Of a stretch of 64,000 nucleotides of DNA, positions 25,101 to 36,427 are shown piece after piece (position 1 is the first letter of the stretch; each line of letters opens with the position of its first letter). A program made the translations under genes and the position numbers. Source of the stretch: Kappaphycus alvarezii (taxonomy: Eukaryota > Rhodophyta > Florideophyceae > Gigartinales > Solieriaceae); assembly GCA_002205965.3 (NCBI GenBank), contig NADL03000127.1, positions 124,001 through 188,000 of the forward strand. The letters run 5' to 3'. Under the pieces are notes generated by a model, which was not told the origin of the DNA, did not search any database, and was given only the letters and a program-made list of their open reading frames with translations.

Positions 25101-26084
25101 CCACATTCATTCTGAATCACCTAAAATTGCGCACATAACCATCCACTTGATCTTTAGACAGGGCTACTGGGTGATACTTCCCCGAACTCTATCGACTGTG
25201 ATGTCTCTTTTCCTCTTTGATTTATTATTTGCTAGTACACACTAGGCCACTGTCAAATGTGAGGACAACCTTCAGGGCATATATTTTCATAAAATTATTT
25301 TTATCTGCACTTTGTTGTGCTAACACATATCCCGATCAAAACAAATTCGAAATGGTGCAAACAACTTTTCCAAACCCGATAGACTTAGAGATTAGCGCAA
25401 ATTTTTCACATTTAATCATCTGTTCTGTGTGCTCTTTGCTGAAATCTAGCCATTTCTTTCAGAATAGAGCGAGTAATGTTCTTTTGCGGCATGAATGATA
25501 AAGATTGTTTTTGATGCGCCTTTCCTTTTTCATAATTTTCGTGATCTATTAATGCACTCAAAAGAGAACTATATTTCTCTGTTGTATTTAGTATATCATG
25601 CCAACTTGGGGCCTCTGATCGGCCAAATACTGTCGTTTTGCTTTACGAAGGGCACTAGTTAGAGAAATCTACTCCACCACCACGAATGGGCTTTTTTTTA
25701 CTTGTTTGAAAGATTTGAAGAGATGTAAGAAATGTGATTGCGAGGAGAGTGAGGCGATCGATAGTTAATGGATAGGGTCTTCGGAATTTCCGATTGCTTG
25801 CGTGCATCAGACCGCGAAGGGTTTCATTTAGACCGTACACAAGAAGTGCTTGTAGAAGGGATCGAAATTGGGAAAAGTACCCACCGGTAGATATGGTTTC
25901 AGATCCACTGCTAGCATACAACAGAACTTCTCTGATATATCCGTGGACATCTATAAGTTTGTTCTCCCCGTATCCAATGTCAACGCGCGTAATCTAACGG
26001 ATGTTGGAGAGGAAGGGGTGATTTACATGACCTTAGCCTTCTAGAGTGGACAGTAATCGACGATAGACTACAAATACAAGTAAT
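25101..26084. other. No gene recognised
   Basis: AT-rich with short open frames on both strands (25217-25498 plus, 25655-25921 minus). None has a recognisable domain or a partner elsewhere in the window. Confidence 0.4.
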
Positions 26085-26677
26085 ATGTTACCAATGGGTG
26101 GATCTACTTTGAAGCACGCAACGTATTTAAGAAACACTCTGAATGGAGCTTCAGGCCTCTTCCATCAATGGCTCCAAAAACTCTTTCCTCAAGTGATCTG
26201 GTGCCCAAGCAACAATGGCGAATTGCAGCAATCGATTACTAACGATATTTTATCGGAAGAGAGGACAGATTTGGACAAGGCCCGCGAGGTGCGAAGATGG
26301 CAAGACATGATGAAATAATATTTGGACTTGTTATTTCAATGTAGTTGTCGATGAAGGGACGGAAGGAAGATATAGAGGAAATGAATGCCATTAGAATATT
26401 CTCTCGACGAGAATATCAGGGACTATTGGAAACTCAAGAATTTTTCAAGGCAATGTGTGCAAAGTGCTTGGAAGTGGCGCGTAACAAGGCACATATTTTG
26501 GGGAAAGAGGAGGCATAAGAGCAAATGCATGAGTATTTTCGAGAATATGGTACCCATGCGCCATCTACACCAAGACTATATCCATCTTCTGAAACGGAGA
26601 CCAGTAAGATTGTCTCGGATAGCAGACTGAATCAGGTCTACGCGATCTATAGATACGTTTTGATTACGAAAAAGTAG
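26085..26677 (+). pseudogene. Unrecognised coding-like stretch
   Basis: Two adjoining stretches read like protein rather than noise. At 26085-26318 is a 77-residue frame ending in a charged helix (DILSEERTDLDKAREVRRWQ). From an ATG at 26351 another frame runs to a TAG at 26675-26677, interrupted only by a TAA at 26516-26518. It has a helical, charged composition (FFKAMCAKCLEVARNKAHIL before the stop, EQMHEYFREYGTHAPSTPRL after it). The two frames differ, so a lost intron boundary or a frameshift would lie between 26318 and 26351. I do not recognise the family; it could be a host gene relic or a transposon scrap. Confidence 0.3.
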
Positions 26678-28571
26678 TATAGAGGATAATAATCGATTGA
26701 GGGGCACGAGCACCCACTACGCCAGGGGAGACCTCTGGCCTTCCCTTTTTACAGTTCCTTACGCTAGTTTTAGTAAATTGTATCAATGCTCGGCTCTTCA
26801 AAGTTCTATCACCTTGGCCATATGATTTCACTACTTAAAGGACAATTCTGAACTATGTCGATGAGGAGAGTGTATCTGTTTACTACCATTGACACCTCTC
26901 ATCCCTTTAGGCCAGGAGACTTCATAGAGTGTATTGATTGCAATATATGAGTCCAATTTAAACGAAACACTGCCTGCTAACATGTTACTCGCTTCTTCAA
27001 AGAATTGATAGCCGCTCATTCAACCCGTACATATCTGTTTTCGGGCCTCTAAAACCATACTGTAAATAACTATTCGCTTATTCATGATATTATGTATGTC
27101 CTTATGCGACCACCAACGGGAAACCTGTGTCAAGTTATGAAATCGCATAATTACCACACAAGAAGCTCTTTCTACATCTTTGCGCATGGTTTTCTGTCCC
27201 TTGCGAACGCTTGTTGGTGACCACTGCTACAATTTTTGACTTCTTTTTGATGAAGATTGCTCATTCTTGGTATATTACAGAACTCAATTAGTACTGTAAT
27301 AAACTTCTCCATCAACCTTGTAGGTAAAAGAAGGTAGAAACTAATCTCTCACAATATTTTGAAGTAATAGTTGAATGTTGCCTAACGTTAATTCCATTCA
27401 GACTACCAGGGATACTGAAGAAGGTATGCTACATCCAAAGTTCTCCACTAGAAATAGCCTCTGGTAGACCTCTTTTCTTTCCCTTTAAACTGACCTTCGC
27501 ATGCAGTTAGCCAATTCTTCTGCTACAAATTTTGACATTTTATACTTCCAATACAAACAGAAAAACCCCTTACGGCATATTCCTTCAATATTCTCTCCAA
27601 GTTCAGTTATCTTGGTTCACTTAGATACAAATCAATGAATCATTCTATAAAATTTTCATAGAAACAAATGAGATAAAGGAACGAGCAAGTCCCCACTCAT
27701 CTGTAGACACTCATTCAGCGCATCAGCAGCTATTTCGCTCGCCAACGTTCGAATCTCTCCTGAAATAACAAAGGGTGTTATCAAAGCGCCGCAACAACAA
27801 AAGAATAGAAATTTCTCATTTACAGCCTGTAACAGGCGCAAATATGGAATAAGACATGCAAAAGAGCCTTTGAACGAGTCATCCGCGCTTTTGGTAGTAA
27901 TGCTGGAATATTCTACATGCATACGGTCTGTTTCCGGGTCAAAATCACCCCAGAATTCTTTTTCTTCTCTATCTGAAACCTTTTACGCCTGCAGTATTGG
28001 GAATTCTCTATTCCTGGCAAAATGACAGATTCCATTACACAAAACCCATTATTATCATCTCTGGAGCTACCTGTAGACATTTTTGCTAGCTAAAACCACA
28101 ATAGAAGACAGTCTCGCGGTATTTGATTTACCATGCTCATGAAAAGCTATTGGGAAAGCGTTCAGAACTTATTAGAGCGACTAAAAATTATTTGACACAT
28201 GGCCGTAAAAATTGGTTTAGATTTTATCATAGAGCACAACGGGAGAGATTCTGTCATATCCTTTGAGTGTCTGCAGGTGGGTTATTTAGCCCAAGTTGTG
28301 TAGGAGTTGAGCTACTGAGCACCTTTTTTCTGTAAATATCTGTGTCTAGTGCACAGTTTTTAGTAAAATATTTTTAAGCGCCACATCTACGGTAAATTGA
28401 GTATTGTCCCTATGCAGTATGAGGACAATGCTACAGTACAATGTACGAATTTAGTATAAGCACACAGGCCTAGAAACGCAGAAAGCAAACTCACACAAGT
28501 ATAAAGACCTTTAAGCGCGTAAAGTAAACTCTAATACGGAAACTAGTACTTGAAAATGATAGATTATAGTA
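26678..28571. other. No gene recognised
   Basis: AT-rich. A minus-strand 88-residue frame at 27656-27922 has a plausible amphipathic composition (EIRTLASEIAADALNECLQM), but no domain, start context or partner supports it. Confidence 0.35.
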
Positions 28572-29846
28572 CACTGAGGCGTTGAAACTGTATATGGACA
28601 CATATTCAGGCTGCATCAAAGCACCATAAGACTTTTACAAAAAACTGAACGAAATTCGGAGAAGTCCACGGACTTGTATATCACCCATTGCTTTAAAAAG
28701 AGCAAAGTTGGAACAATTATTAACAAAAAAAGAAACGCATAGCCATCACGCCCAGCCCCAGGCCATCTCAATACGTTGCAATTTCCTCGCAGCGAGAAAG
28801 AGAAAGCTACCATCACTAAAATGTCCTGAGGCAAACTCCTTTCCCGATTTGAGAAAAGGCAAATAGTTGCTCTCCGCAATGAATTTGAGCGCATTCGAGA
28901 GATCGCAAGGCCACTCAATGGAAATGAAGGTGATATTAAATGCTTTTCTAGGGTCCAAGGCTGTAAATTCCCGAAAATCGTCGCAAAACGGAAAATAATT
29001 CCAAGGGAGAATTGAGACGCCTATTAAGTAAGGCTTTTAAGGGGAAAATTCGCCAAGTTAACTTTGAGTGGATCTTAATTTGCCAGTAAGTGATCGCTGG
29101 CTGCAGCAGCCTTTAAGTATCGCACGTTATTTGAGCTACAAGAAGATTCTGAAGAGTCCCGCAATGCAGCAAAGGCGTCAAAAGTTTCGCCTCAGCTGGG
29201 AGAAAGAAATTATGGAAAAAGGACCTGAATTTTAGCAAGGAATGGTGTTTTAGACAGGAACAAGTTCTATTTAGATGGAAACGATGAACTGGAAAGCTAT
29301 CAGTGCGACATAAGGAGAGTAACGCAGTTTTTCTCAAGGCATCATCAAGAATGGGATTCTTTGATTCTTTAGGGAGCAATTTATTATCATTTTTGTCCGT
29401 TTCTATTCCATTTGAAAGGCTTAGTAGACTGTAAATCACACTACAAGTTCTAGAGAAGGATTTGCTACCATTAGAAGCACAGAAATTCGGGAAAATCGGA
29501 CTTTTCATCAAGATTTTGCCGCTTTGTACCAGTCAAACTACACTTAAAAGTAGCTCGAAGACAACAATGTTCAAGTTTACTATTGGCCTGCCAAGTCCAT
29601 GAACCCGCAAATTTTAGAAAATGTGTGAAGCTTGATGGTTTCTCGTTTTTATCAGAATTGGAAGAAAATTAATGCTGTGGAGGAATTGACCGGTGCTATA
29701 CTGGACGTGTGGGAGAATTTGGATGACGTATACATTCGCGGACTTTATGATTCTATTCCAAGGCGTCTAATTTCAGTATTTGGGGAAAAAAGGATACTCG
29801 ACTAAGTAATAGCACGTATAAAATAAAATTTTGAACTGTCTGGGTG
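28572..29846 (+). mobile_element. Tc1/mariner-type DNA transposon, decayed
   Basis: About 1.27 kb, the usual size, centred on a transposase relic (28821-29805). The left end CACTGAGGCGTTGAAAC follows a TA (28570-28571). The right end, read on the minus strand from 29846, starts CACCCAGACAGTTCAAA, a weak inverted match to the left end. The right flank reads TT. The transposase identification is strong; the exact ends are tentative. Confidence 0.65.
28821..29805 (+). pseudogene. Tc1/mariner DD34E transposase, decayed
   Basis: Start ATG at 28821 with a TGA as third codon (a relative would read MSRGK). The N-terminal helix-turn-helix reads LLSRFEKRQIVALRNEFERI and REIARPLN. Then come SIARYLSYKKILKSPAMQQR and LDRNKFYLDGNDELES (first catalytic Asp, codon 29253). 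TFHQDFAA carries the second Asp (codon 29512), then LEDNNVQVYYWPAKS and NPQILENV with the catalytic Glu (codon 29617). The spacing from 29512 to 29617 is exactly D34E. The C-terminus reads AVEELTGAILDVWENLDDVY, SIPRRLISVFGEKR and a TAA at 29803-29805. I count at least two frameshifts and five stops. Length and motif order otherwise match full-length family members of about 330 residues. Confidence 0.88.
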
Positions 29847-30189
29847 TTATGGCATTTCGTGTACTTATCCGTACTTCGTTTCACTTCTTTTAAAAGGCTC
29901 TGTTTGTATTGGTACTGGATTAGTTCTGAGCAAACAGTAGGAGTCGGGGCCAGTTTTAGTATCCACTTCGGTGCAGATACTGAAGAGCGCTTGACAAGGA
30001 AAGTACAGCACTTTTCCTTCATGCCGGAGGTGTAGTTAAAGCGATTTCGCGCACTGTACTGTACAGCACAGTATGGAAGATATACTGTACAAGGGGCACA
30101 TGTTGTGGCGTGTTTGAATTGTGGCCATGATCAACCGACAATGAACATCCTTCCAAAATATTTACAGTTTATTAATATCCTGGGTGGCA
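29847..30189. other. Spacer between the mariner and the first GC-rich non-LTR element
   Basis: No gene. It contains a perfect short inverted repeat CTGTAC-T-GTACAG (30055-30067) and a further ACTGTAC nearby. Base composition changes sharply near 30190, where the GC-rich element begins. Confidence 0.4.
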
Positions 30190-30475
30190 CGGCAGTCTTC
30201 TAATTCTCCCGCGCGCGAATAAAACGATGGGTACCGGGGGTCGCTCGGGCTCCCGGGGTAAGCGCCTGCTGCTCTTCCGACCTCGCCGGCCCTCCCCCGT
30301 CAGACCTTCTCGAGACCTCACTATCCTCACCGTCCTTCCCCTACCCCTACCCCGTACCTTTATTCCTCCTTTTCCCTTTTTTCTCCTGCCGCTTTGCACG
30401 AGAGCCGGCTACTCCCCGTCTCCTCGCCTTTCTCCTTGTTCCGGCCCGTCACATCTGTACTAAGCTTTTCCCACC

Positions 30476-31900
30476 TTGTTCCTTCCATCTACCGGTTTCC
30501 CTTCACTCGTAACGTGTCCCGCCGCGCCGAATTCCACCACCCACCATGCGGGTTCTCGCCCCACCTCCGACCTGAAGAAGAGTGCGATGCGTCTGGCCGT
30601 CCACGCATCGCTGGACCTTATTGCAGACCTCATCGCCAACATGCCCAGAGTGACCGGCCTCGCCCTCCCCAACGCCACGGAAATCCTTCTCGAAACGCTG
30701 CGTAAACAACCTGCCTTGGCTTCGGCCTTCGGCTGCGTCCGTAGCACCCCCGCCGCCAAGAACCTCGTCAAGTCCCTCGTCCTCGTCGCCACTGCCGATG
30801 ATACCCCCGATCCCATCACAACCACACCCCCCGCTCAAGCAACGCCGCACCTCAACCCTGACTCGGACCTCCCCGCCGAAACCTCCCACCCGCTTACCGG
30901 TACTCGGGCGCCCAACCGACGCCCCGCCCACCGAACCCCCAGCCATCCATCCCTCCCTCCAGAAGAGCATCAACAGCATCGGCGCACGTCTCGTCAACAA
31001 TGGCCCCAAGCAGTTCGTTAAGGTCTGCACCCCCCGTGAGACCCGTCTCCTTCGCAATGCACTCTCCCTCCGGGAGGCCCTCACGGCTGGAGCCCTCCCG
31101 GGGTCCGTCACCGTGGTTCCCACGGCCGATCAGCACTCATCTTTCGTATGTGCACCCGCGGACACCCACACTGCATACGACGCTTTCCGCCAACATTGCC
31201 CTAATGGCCCAACACCCCCCCGCCTGCCGCCCCCCTGCCCAACCAATGAGGGAGACCCCAGTTGCACAACCCCAACATTGCCCACCCCCTCCATTATATT
31301 CTCCCTCCCCATACCAACATTACCATACCTTTCCAACTTTTTGAGGGTCCCGTTTCATGACCTGCTCGCGCAGATCTGTCGTCGCTACGTCGAATCTCGG
31401 GCTTGTTCCTTGCGCCGAGAATGTCTCCACCGATTGCTCGCCCTCCCCAAACTACTAGTTCTTCGCAAGAACGCCCGTGGAGAACAGCGGAACCGCCACC
31501 GCCCTAGTGCTGCCGCCGCCATGAAGCGCCGTATCCTCCTCGCACGCGCTGGACAATGGAGTCAGTCACTAGATGAGGCCACGGACGCCTTCGCTGCAAT
31601 TCAGAATCGTAACCCTTCCCCCCGGGGGACCCCGTCTGACCGATGCAGGCGCTCTATGCTCAATGGCTCCCCACGGAAAGCTGCCCAGGCCCTACTCAGC
31701 CCCGTACCACCCGTCACCACTACACATGCCAACGCTTCGAAACTCATCATCGCCCTCCACCCCGCACCCTTGCTCCCGTTCGAAGCCACTCCCAGAACGC
31801 GACTTCCTCAACATTCAAATTTACTGCTGCAGAAGCATGACGTGAACTCCGTCACCTTCCTTACCATTCTAGTCCCGGACCCGATGGCCTCCGCCCTGGT
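30476..31900 (+). pseudogene. N-terminal protein region of non-LTR copy 1
   Basis: Matches the longer open frame of copy 2: VHASLDLIADLIA, ALASAFGCVRSTPAAKNLVK, INSIGARLVNNGPKQFVKVC and TPRETRLLRNALSLREALTA recur. The match is split between two plus frames (30476-31021 and 30798-32072), so a frameshift lies near 30.85 kb. The ATG used by copy 2 is ACG here. After about 31.35 kb come LLRKNARGEQRNRHR-like and AAAAMKRRILLARAGQWSQ segments, a basic linker before the reverse transcriptase. Function of the N-terminal part: probably RNA binding, by position only. Confidence 0.6.
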
Positions 31901-32960
31901 ATCTTGCGCTCGATCGCCCACGCTCCGGGTGGTGCCGCGTTTCCAACAATGCCCTCGACTAGCTCACCAAACTCTTGAATTGCATTGTGGACGACGACGC
32001 TCCATCCGAAGTCGGGGAGTTTCTAGCTGGAGCGTCACTTGTAAGTCTCTCGAAAGACCCCGTACGCCGTAGCTTGCGTCCAATAGCTGTTGGCCTACTC
32101 GTCAGGCTCCTCATCGGTCGCCTCCCCATGAAACTTGTGCGACAAAACGCGGCTCTATCCGTCCACCTGCGACTGCTCCAACTCGCAGTTGGTGTACCCT
32201 CAGCTCCCGAAGCTATCGCCCACGCGGTTCGAGAGCGAATCCGCCAGCTCACGTCCTCCTCCACTCCACCCGTCCTCATCCAGGTGGATGCCAAAAATGC
32301 CTTCGACTGAATCGAAAGTCGCATCATCCTCGCTGAAACAATCACATGGCTGCCCGAGGCCTCCCGATTCGTGCACTTCCTTTACGGCGCTGACTCGCAA
32401 CTCTTGTTTGGCCGCCATATCATACACAGCCGCACCGGAACCCAACAAGGGGACCCCCTGGGTATGCTCCTGTTGGCCCGCGCGCTGCAACCCCTGCTCC
32501 TCGAACCCCGCAATACCTTTCCTCCCCTCCCCCATAACGTCTGTTACGCAGATGACGGAAACCTCATTGTGCCACTGGAAAACGCTCGCTCGGTGCTCGG
32601 GATTCTCTCCGACCGTTGACGGCCCTCTGGGTTCCACATCAACCTTTCCCGCCACAAAACTGCTGCATGGTGGCCGACCGCCCCGTCCCAGGACCTCCTC
32701 ACCGTCGCCGCAATGCCGTGCGACTTCAAGACCGTGGAGGCCACTACTGTGCTCGGAAGCCCGTTTCGCAGTACCGCGGGATGCCTCCTCCTCCTTAACG
32801 ATAACCTCGACACCATCCGAACGTTCTGGGCGTCTCTTTTCATGTTGAACGAACCACATCTCGCTCTTCAGATTTTTCTATGCTGCGCATCTTCCTGTCG
32901 GCTTTTGTATCTTTTCTGTAGTACCCCGCCGCATTTAATCGCTTCCCCTTGCCAAGTCCT
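31850..32960 (+). pseudogene. Reverse transcriptase of non-LTR copy 1
   Basis: SLRPIAVGLLVRLLIGRLPM and LQLAVGVPSAPEAIAHAVRE (31975-32310) are followed by VLIQVDAKNAFD with the first catalytic Asp. Next are HSRTGTQQGDPLGMLLLARA (about 32430-32485) and YADDGNLIVPLE with the YADD active site at 32545-32556. Stops at 32308-32310 (TGA directly after KNAFD) and 32617-32619 (TGA) interrupt the domain. The continuation SGFHINLSRHKTAAWWPTAP lies just after. The set identifies a non-LTR-type RT of the GTQQGDPLG group. Confidence 0.85.
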
Positions 32961-33371
32961 TTGACGAGGGAATGCGAAGGGTATTCGAAAGCATACATCG
33001 CCGCCAAACCGACACAGGCTGGACCCAGGCCACACTCCCCTTCCGCTCGGGTGGCGTCGGCTTATGCCAAACCCAAGGAGTTCACATCATCGCGTACACG
33101 GTATCTCTCCTCACGAACTCGGCACTAGTACAACAGGTTCTTGGCCATACCTCACTCCGCACTGCCCTCCTCGCCCCATCATATGAACCCCTTGCAATCG
33201 CCCGCAACCTCCCTCCTGTGACCTCCAACTACAGAACCTGGTCTCTAGGACGTCCCGACAGGACGCGACCCTTGTCATCTCCAGCAAGAAATAACCGCAC
33301 ACCTCCACACCGACATTTATCTCCGTTGGCAACAGCAAACACCCGCATCCTCCACTCATCACCGTGCCCGC

Positions 33372-34130
33372 TTGGCAGCCGCTGCCTCCACAGCCGCATC
33401 CGCTCCATTCTACACCCTACCATTATCCAGGAACGACCACTACATCGAGGCCGAGGTCTGGCGCACTATGGTTGACGTTTGCCTCGGTAACCCAATGTTC
33501 GACGGCTGTCATCTCTGCCCGATATGCGCGACAAGCACCGCCCAGCACCTCCCCATACATGATGCACCCGGTCACCACGCCTCCGTTTGTAAGAGCGCGG
33601 TAGGGGCCGTAAGGCGGCACAACCGGTTACGCGACACTCTTCTCCGCCACCATACCAACCCTGCCATTGGCTGTCTGTCCCACGAGAACGAGCCCTCGCG
33701 GCCGACCTCCACAAAAGCCCGGCTGAGCAACGGAAATTCGAGCTCGTCATCGATGACCTCCTCTTCGCTCCCTCCCCGCAAGGAAGTGACGTTGCTATCG
33801 TCAGCCCCCACTCAAGTCTCTACCAAGACCTCGCCGATGGCGGAACATCCGCGCTCGAAGGCGCCACCTTGAAGAAGCAGATCTACTACGGCCCCCCATG
33901 TCGGTCTGAAGGCATCGAACTGCGCCCCTTGGCAATTGATGTTTATGGCCAGGTCGACATAGCTGGCCTCGAGCTCCTCCAGGATGTATAAAATTTGCAC
34001 CGCTGCAAGGCGGGGAAAATCTGCCGTCACAAATTTTTGCGCGCTCCGAACAAAGCTGTCAGCTTTCGTGCAATGTTATACGGCCGTTACGATCAACCAA
34101 CGCAAATTCAGCGGCGTTGAGCCTCAGTAG
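33372..34130 (+). pseudogene. C-terminal zinc-knuckle and nuclease-like region of non-LTR copy 1
   Basis: CPICATSTAQHLPIHDAPGH continues as HASVC, a C-x2-C...H-x4-C-like metal site, followed by RRHNRLRDTL. In the next frame comes the counterpart of copy 2's DLVIDDPLF...GIDVTIVSP segment. Such a C-C-H-C knuckle followed by an RHN motif and a D/D-x-T-hydrophobic strand occurs in non-LTR elements that end in a restriction-like endonuclease. That assignment is inference from motif order. Confidence 0.55.
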
Positions 34131-34189
34131 GGGCCGTAAGGTCCCCTCATATTGCATTTGAATAAAAGGTCACCTCCCCCTGTACTAGC

Positions 34190-35427
34190 GTATCAACTGG
34201 TCAACCCAGCTCAGAATGAGTACTGTATCCCAGTACTAAGGCCCTACCTCTTTTGACAGCGAGACGGCGGTGAGGCCATAGGCGACAGGGCGGGTCTCTT
34301 CAGGGCTCGGAGCGGCGGGAGGGAAAAGACGAGGATGTCCGCGGGTCGAAGCGACGTGCCAGGGACGAGGAGAGGTACCTCCAACTGGCAGTCGAGGCTC
34401 GCGGCGCGAAAGATGTGGTTGGCTGGGCCGTTGCGGAGCGTGGTGTGATGAGTGGTGCGACCAAACCCAGAAGGGCAGAGGTGATCACCGAGACGGTGCA
34501 TGGTGCGATCCAAATGTCTGCGGGTGAGCCCTACGAAGCAGGGGCCATTCGACATGTGAGTAGCAACGCAGGGATGTACAAGGAGGAATGCGGGAGCAGG
34601 ACTGCGACACTAGGCAAAGGGGCGTATCCGACGCCGGATATGATCCGATGTGCGGTGAGCTGGGAGGGTGATGACGCCGCATGTAGCACCCGATTGACTT
34701 GTATTTGGATGTGCGCGGGTGTTGCAGCGAGGACGGGGGCACCACACGCGTGCCCAGAGATTTGCAGAGTAGGGGTAGGCAGGGATTCGGGGGCGTGACC
34801 GAGGAGGGGAGGGCGGTGGCTGCGGAGGCGGCGGCCGGGGAGAACGGGGTGACAACGGGACAGGCGTGGGCCGTGAGGGGAGTGAGGACGCAGACGTGGT
34901 GCTACGGTGTGTCACGCAATACGACGTTCAGTGCGAGGAGCTTTGCAGCGGGTCAAACTCATCGGCGGCAGAGGAGGTATGCAAGGGGTCGGGGAGCGCA
35001 AAGGCGCGAATGCAGAGGCAGGGTGAGATACATAGAGCCAGGCAGGGGGGTGTATGGCGAGGTCGACAAGGTGCAGTACGATAACACCGCTCAAACTTAT
35101 GGTACTCAAACAGGTGGTCGGTCATGGTGCAGGGGGCACGAGAGTGTGCGGGAAAGGCAGCACGGTCAGAGGCGTGAGGACGTGCGTTTGGCGCGGGTGG
35201 ACAAACGAGACGTTGGGCGGACGGGGTGGGACGAGGCGGCGGGCGAAGCCATGGCGGGTTGGCACGAGCGTGCGGTGGCGAGCGCAGGATTGGTTGCCGG
35301 CGATGGCGGTGTCGCGAGCGAGGGTGGAAACAAGCACGTGGATGGTGCCGCGGCAGAGTCACAGCAGACCGACAGCGTTGGTGTGTGCGGTGGGCAAAAT
35401 AACAGGTGCAAAAATTAGGTTTGAATA
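34190..35427 (-). mobile_element. C-terminal fragment of a third, different non-LTR element
   Basis: GC-rich sequence left of the 3' end of copy 2. On the minus strand at 34244-34555 it reads NHIFRAASLDCQLEVPLLVP and PGTSLRPADILV, preceded by HHTTLRNGPA. This pattern (RHN-like, then LEVP..VPG..RPADI) is typical of the C-terminal part of related non-LTR elements but differs in sequence from copies 1 and 2. The remainder, up to 35427, is a decayed, proline- and arginine-rich minus-strand reading spread over several frames. The 239-residue plus-strand frame at 34699-35418 is its shadow. Copy 2 seems to have inserted into this element, whose reverse transcriptase piece lies at 39480-39890. Confidence 0.5.
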
Positions 35428-35497
35428 GGGGGGGGGGGAATGGTGACCTTTTATTACTAGAATGCATTACTAAGGGACCGTACGGCCCCGCCTGGAC

Positions 35498-36160
35498 CTA
35501 TTGGGGTTCAACCGCACAGAAATTGCGCTGGTTGATCATGACGGCAGTGTACCGCTGCACAAATACTGACGCCATTGTACGAAGCGCGAGAAACTCCGTG
35601 AAGGCAGGCTTTCTCCGCCAAGCGGCGGTGCAGTTGGCATTGTCCCGGAGGAGCTGGAGGCCGGGGATGTCGATCTGGCCACAAACGTCGATCGCCAAGG
35701 GGCGCAGTTCGATGCCCTCGGACCGGCAAGGAGGGCCGTAGTATTTGTGCTTCTTCAGGGTGGCTCGTTCGAGCGCGGATGTTCCGCCATCGGCGAGGTC
35801 TCGGTAGGGGCGAGAGTGCGGGCTGACGATGGTGACGTCGATTCCTTGCGGGGAGGGAGCGAAGAGGGGGTCGTCGATGACGAGGTCAAGTTTCCGTTGT
35901 TCGGCCGGGCTTTTGTGGAGGTCGGCCGCCAGGGCCCGTTCTCGTGAGACAGACAGGGCAATGGCAGGGTTGGTGAGGTGGCGGTAGAGAGTGTCTCGTA
36001 AACGGTTGTGCCGCCTCACCGCACCTACTGCGCCCTTACAGACGGAGGCGTGGTGACCGGGTGCGTCGAGTACGGGGAGGTGCTGGGCGGATGTTGTGGA
36101 GCACATCGGGCAGAGACGAGAGCCGTCGAATATGGGGTTACCGAGGCGAACGTCAACCAT
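35498..36160 (-). pseudogene. C-terminal zinc-knuckle and nuclease-like frame of non-LTR copy 2
   Basis: An open frame of 220 residues starting MVDVRLGNPIFDG. It carries a knuckle with CPMCSTTSAQHL and DAPGHHASVC, then RRHNRLRDTLYRHLTNPAI, the conserved acidic strands DLVIDDPLF and GIDVTIVSP, then KKHKYYGPPCRSEGIELRPL. It ends in a helical tail and stops at FCAVEPQ, just before the 3' untranslated region. Order and spacing resemble the restriction-like endonuclease region at the C-terminus of some non-LTR elements; a PD-(D/E)xK core is plausible but unproven. It is not joined in frame to the RT here. Confidence 0.55.
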
Positions 36161-36427
36161 TGTGCGCCAGACCTCGGCTTCGATGTAGAGGTCGTTGCCG
36201 GATAGCGGTAGGGTGTAGAATGGAGCGGATGCGGCGGTTGAGGCAGCGGCCGTGATGGGTGGAGGATGCGGGTGTCAGATGTTGTAGAAGATGTAGGGTG
36301 TCGGTGTGGAGGTATGCTGTGATTTCGTCTTGGAGGTGCCGGGGTGGGGGGATCGAGTCGGGACGTTCGAGAGATCAGGCTCTCAAGTTGGAGGTCGAGG
36401 GCGAGGTCGAGGGCGATTGCAAGTGGG

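Larger units (their letters stand above)
30190..34180 (+). mobile_element. Non-LTR retrotransposon (LINE-like), GC-rich copy 1, decayed
   Basis: About 4.0 kb of GC-rich sequence in AT-rich surroundings, co-linear with the inverted copy at 35428-39480. Order: pyrimidine-rich 5' region (30190-30530), N-terminal protein region (30530-31350), linker, reverse transcriptase (about 31850-32950), and a C-terminal zinc-knuckle plus nuclease-like region (33370-34120). The 3' end reads AATAAAAGGTCACC and then a short C-run (34176-34180), with no poly(A). The 5' end is judged only by the composition step. Relative to copy 2 it lacks roughly 250 bp near 31.2 kb, and it has stops and frame changes, so it is dead. 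Confidence 0.8.

Noticed and set aside
28616-28958. Minus-strand frames of 100 and 70 codons
   Set aside because: They lie opposite the N-terminal helix-turn-helix of the mariner transposase, which is clear on the plus strand.
29113-29511. 132-codon minus-strand frame
   Set aside because: Antisense to the central part of the mariner transposase.
32200-32859. 219-codon minus-strand frame
   Set aside because: Shadow of the copy 1 reverse transcriptase on the plus strand.
34699-35418. 239-codon plus-strand frame, rich in Arg and Gly
   Set aside because: Composition is that of a GC-rich shadow frame, and the minus strand carries non-LTR-type motifs in the neighbouring stretch.
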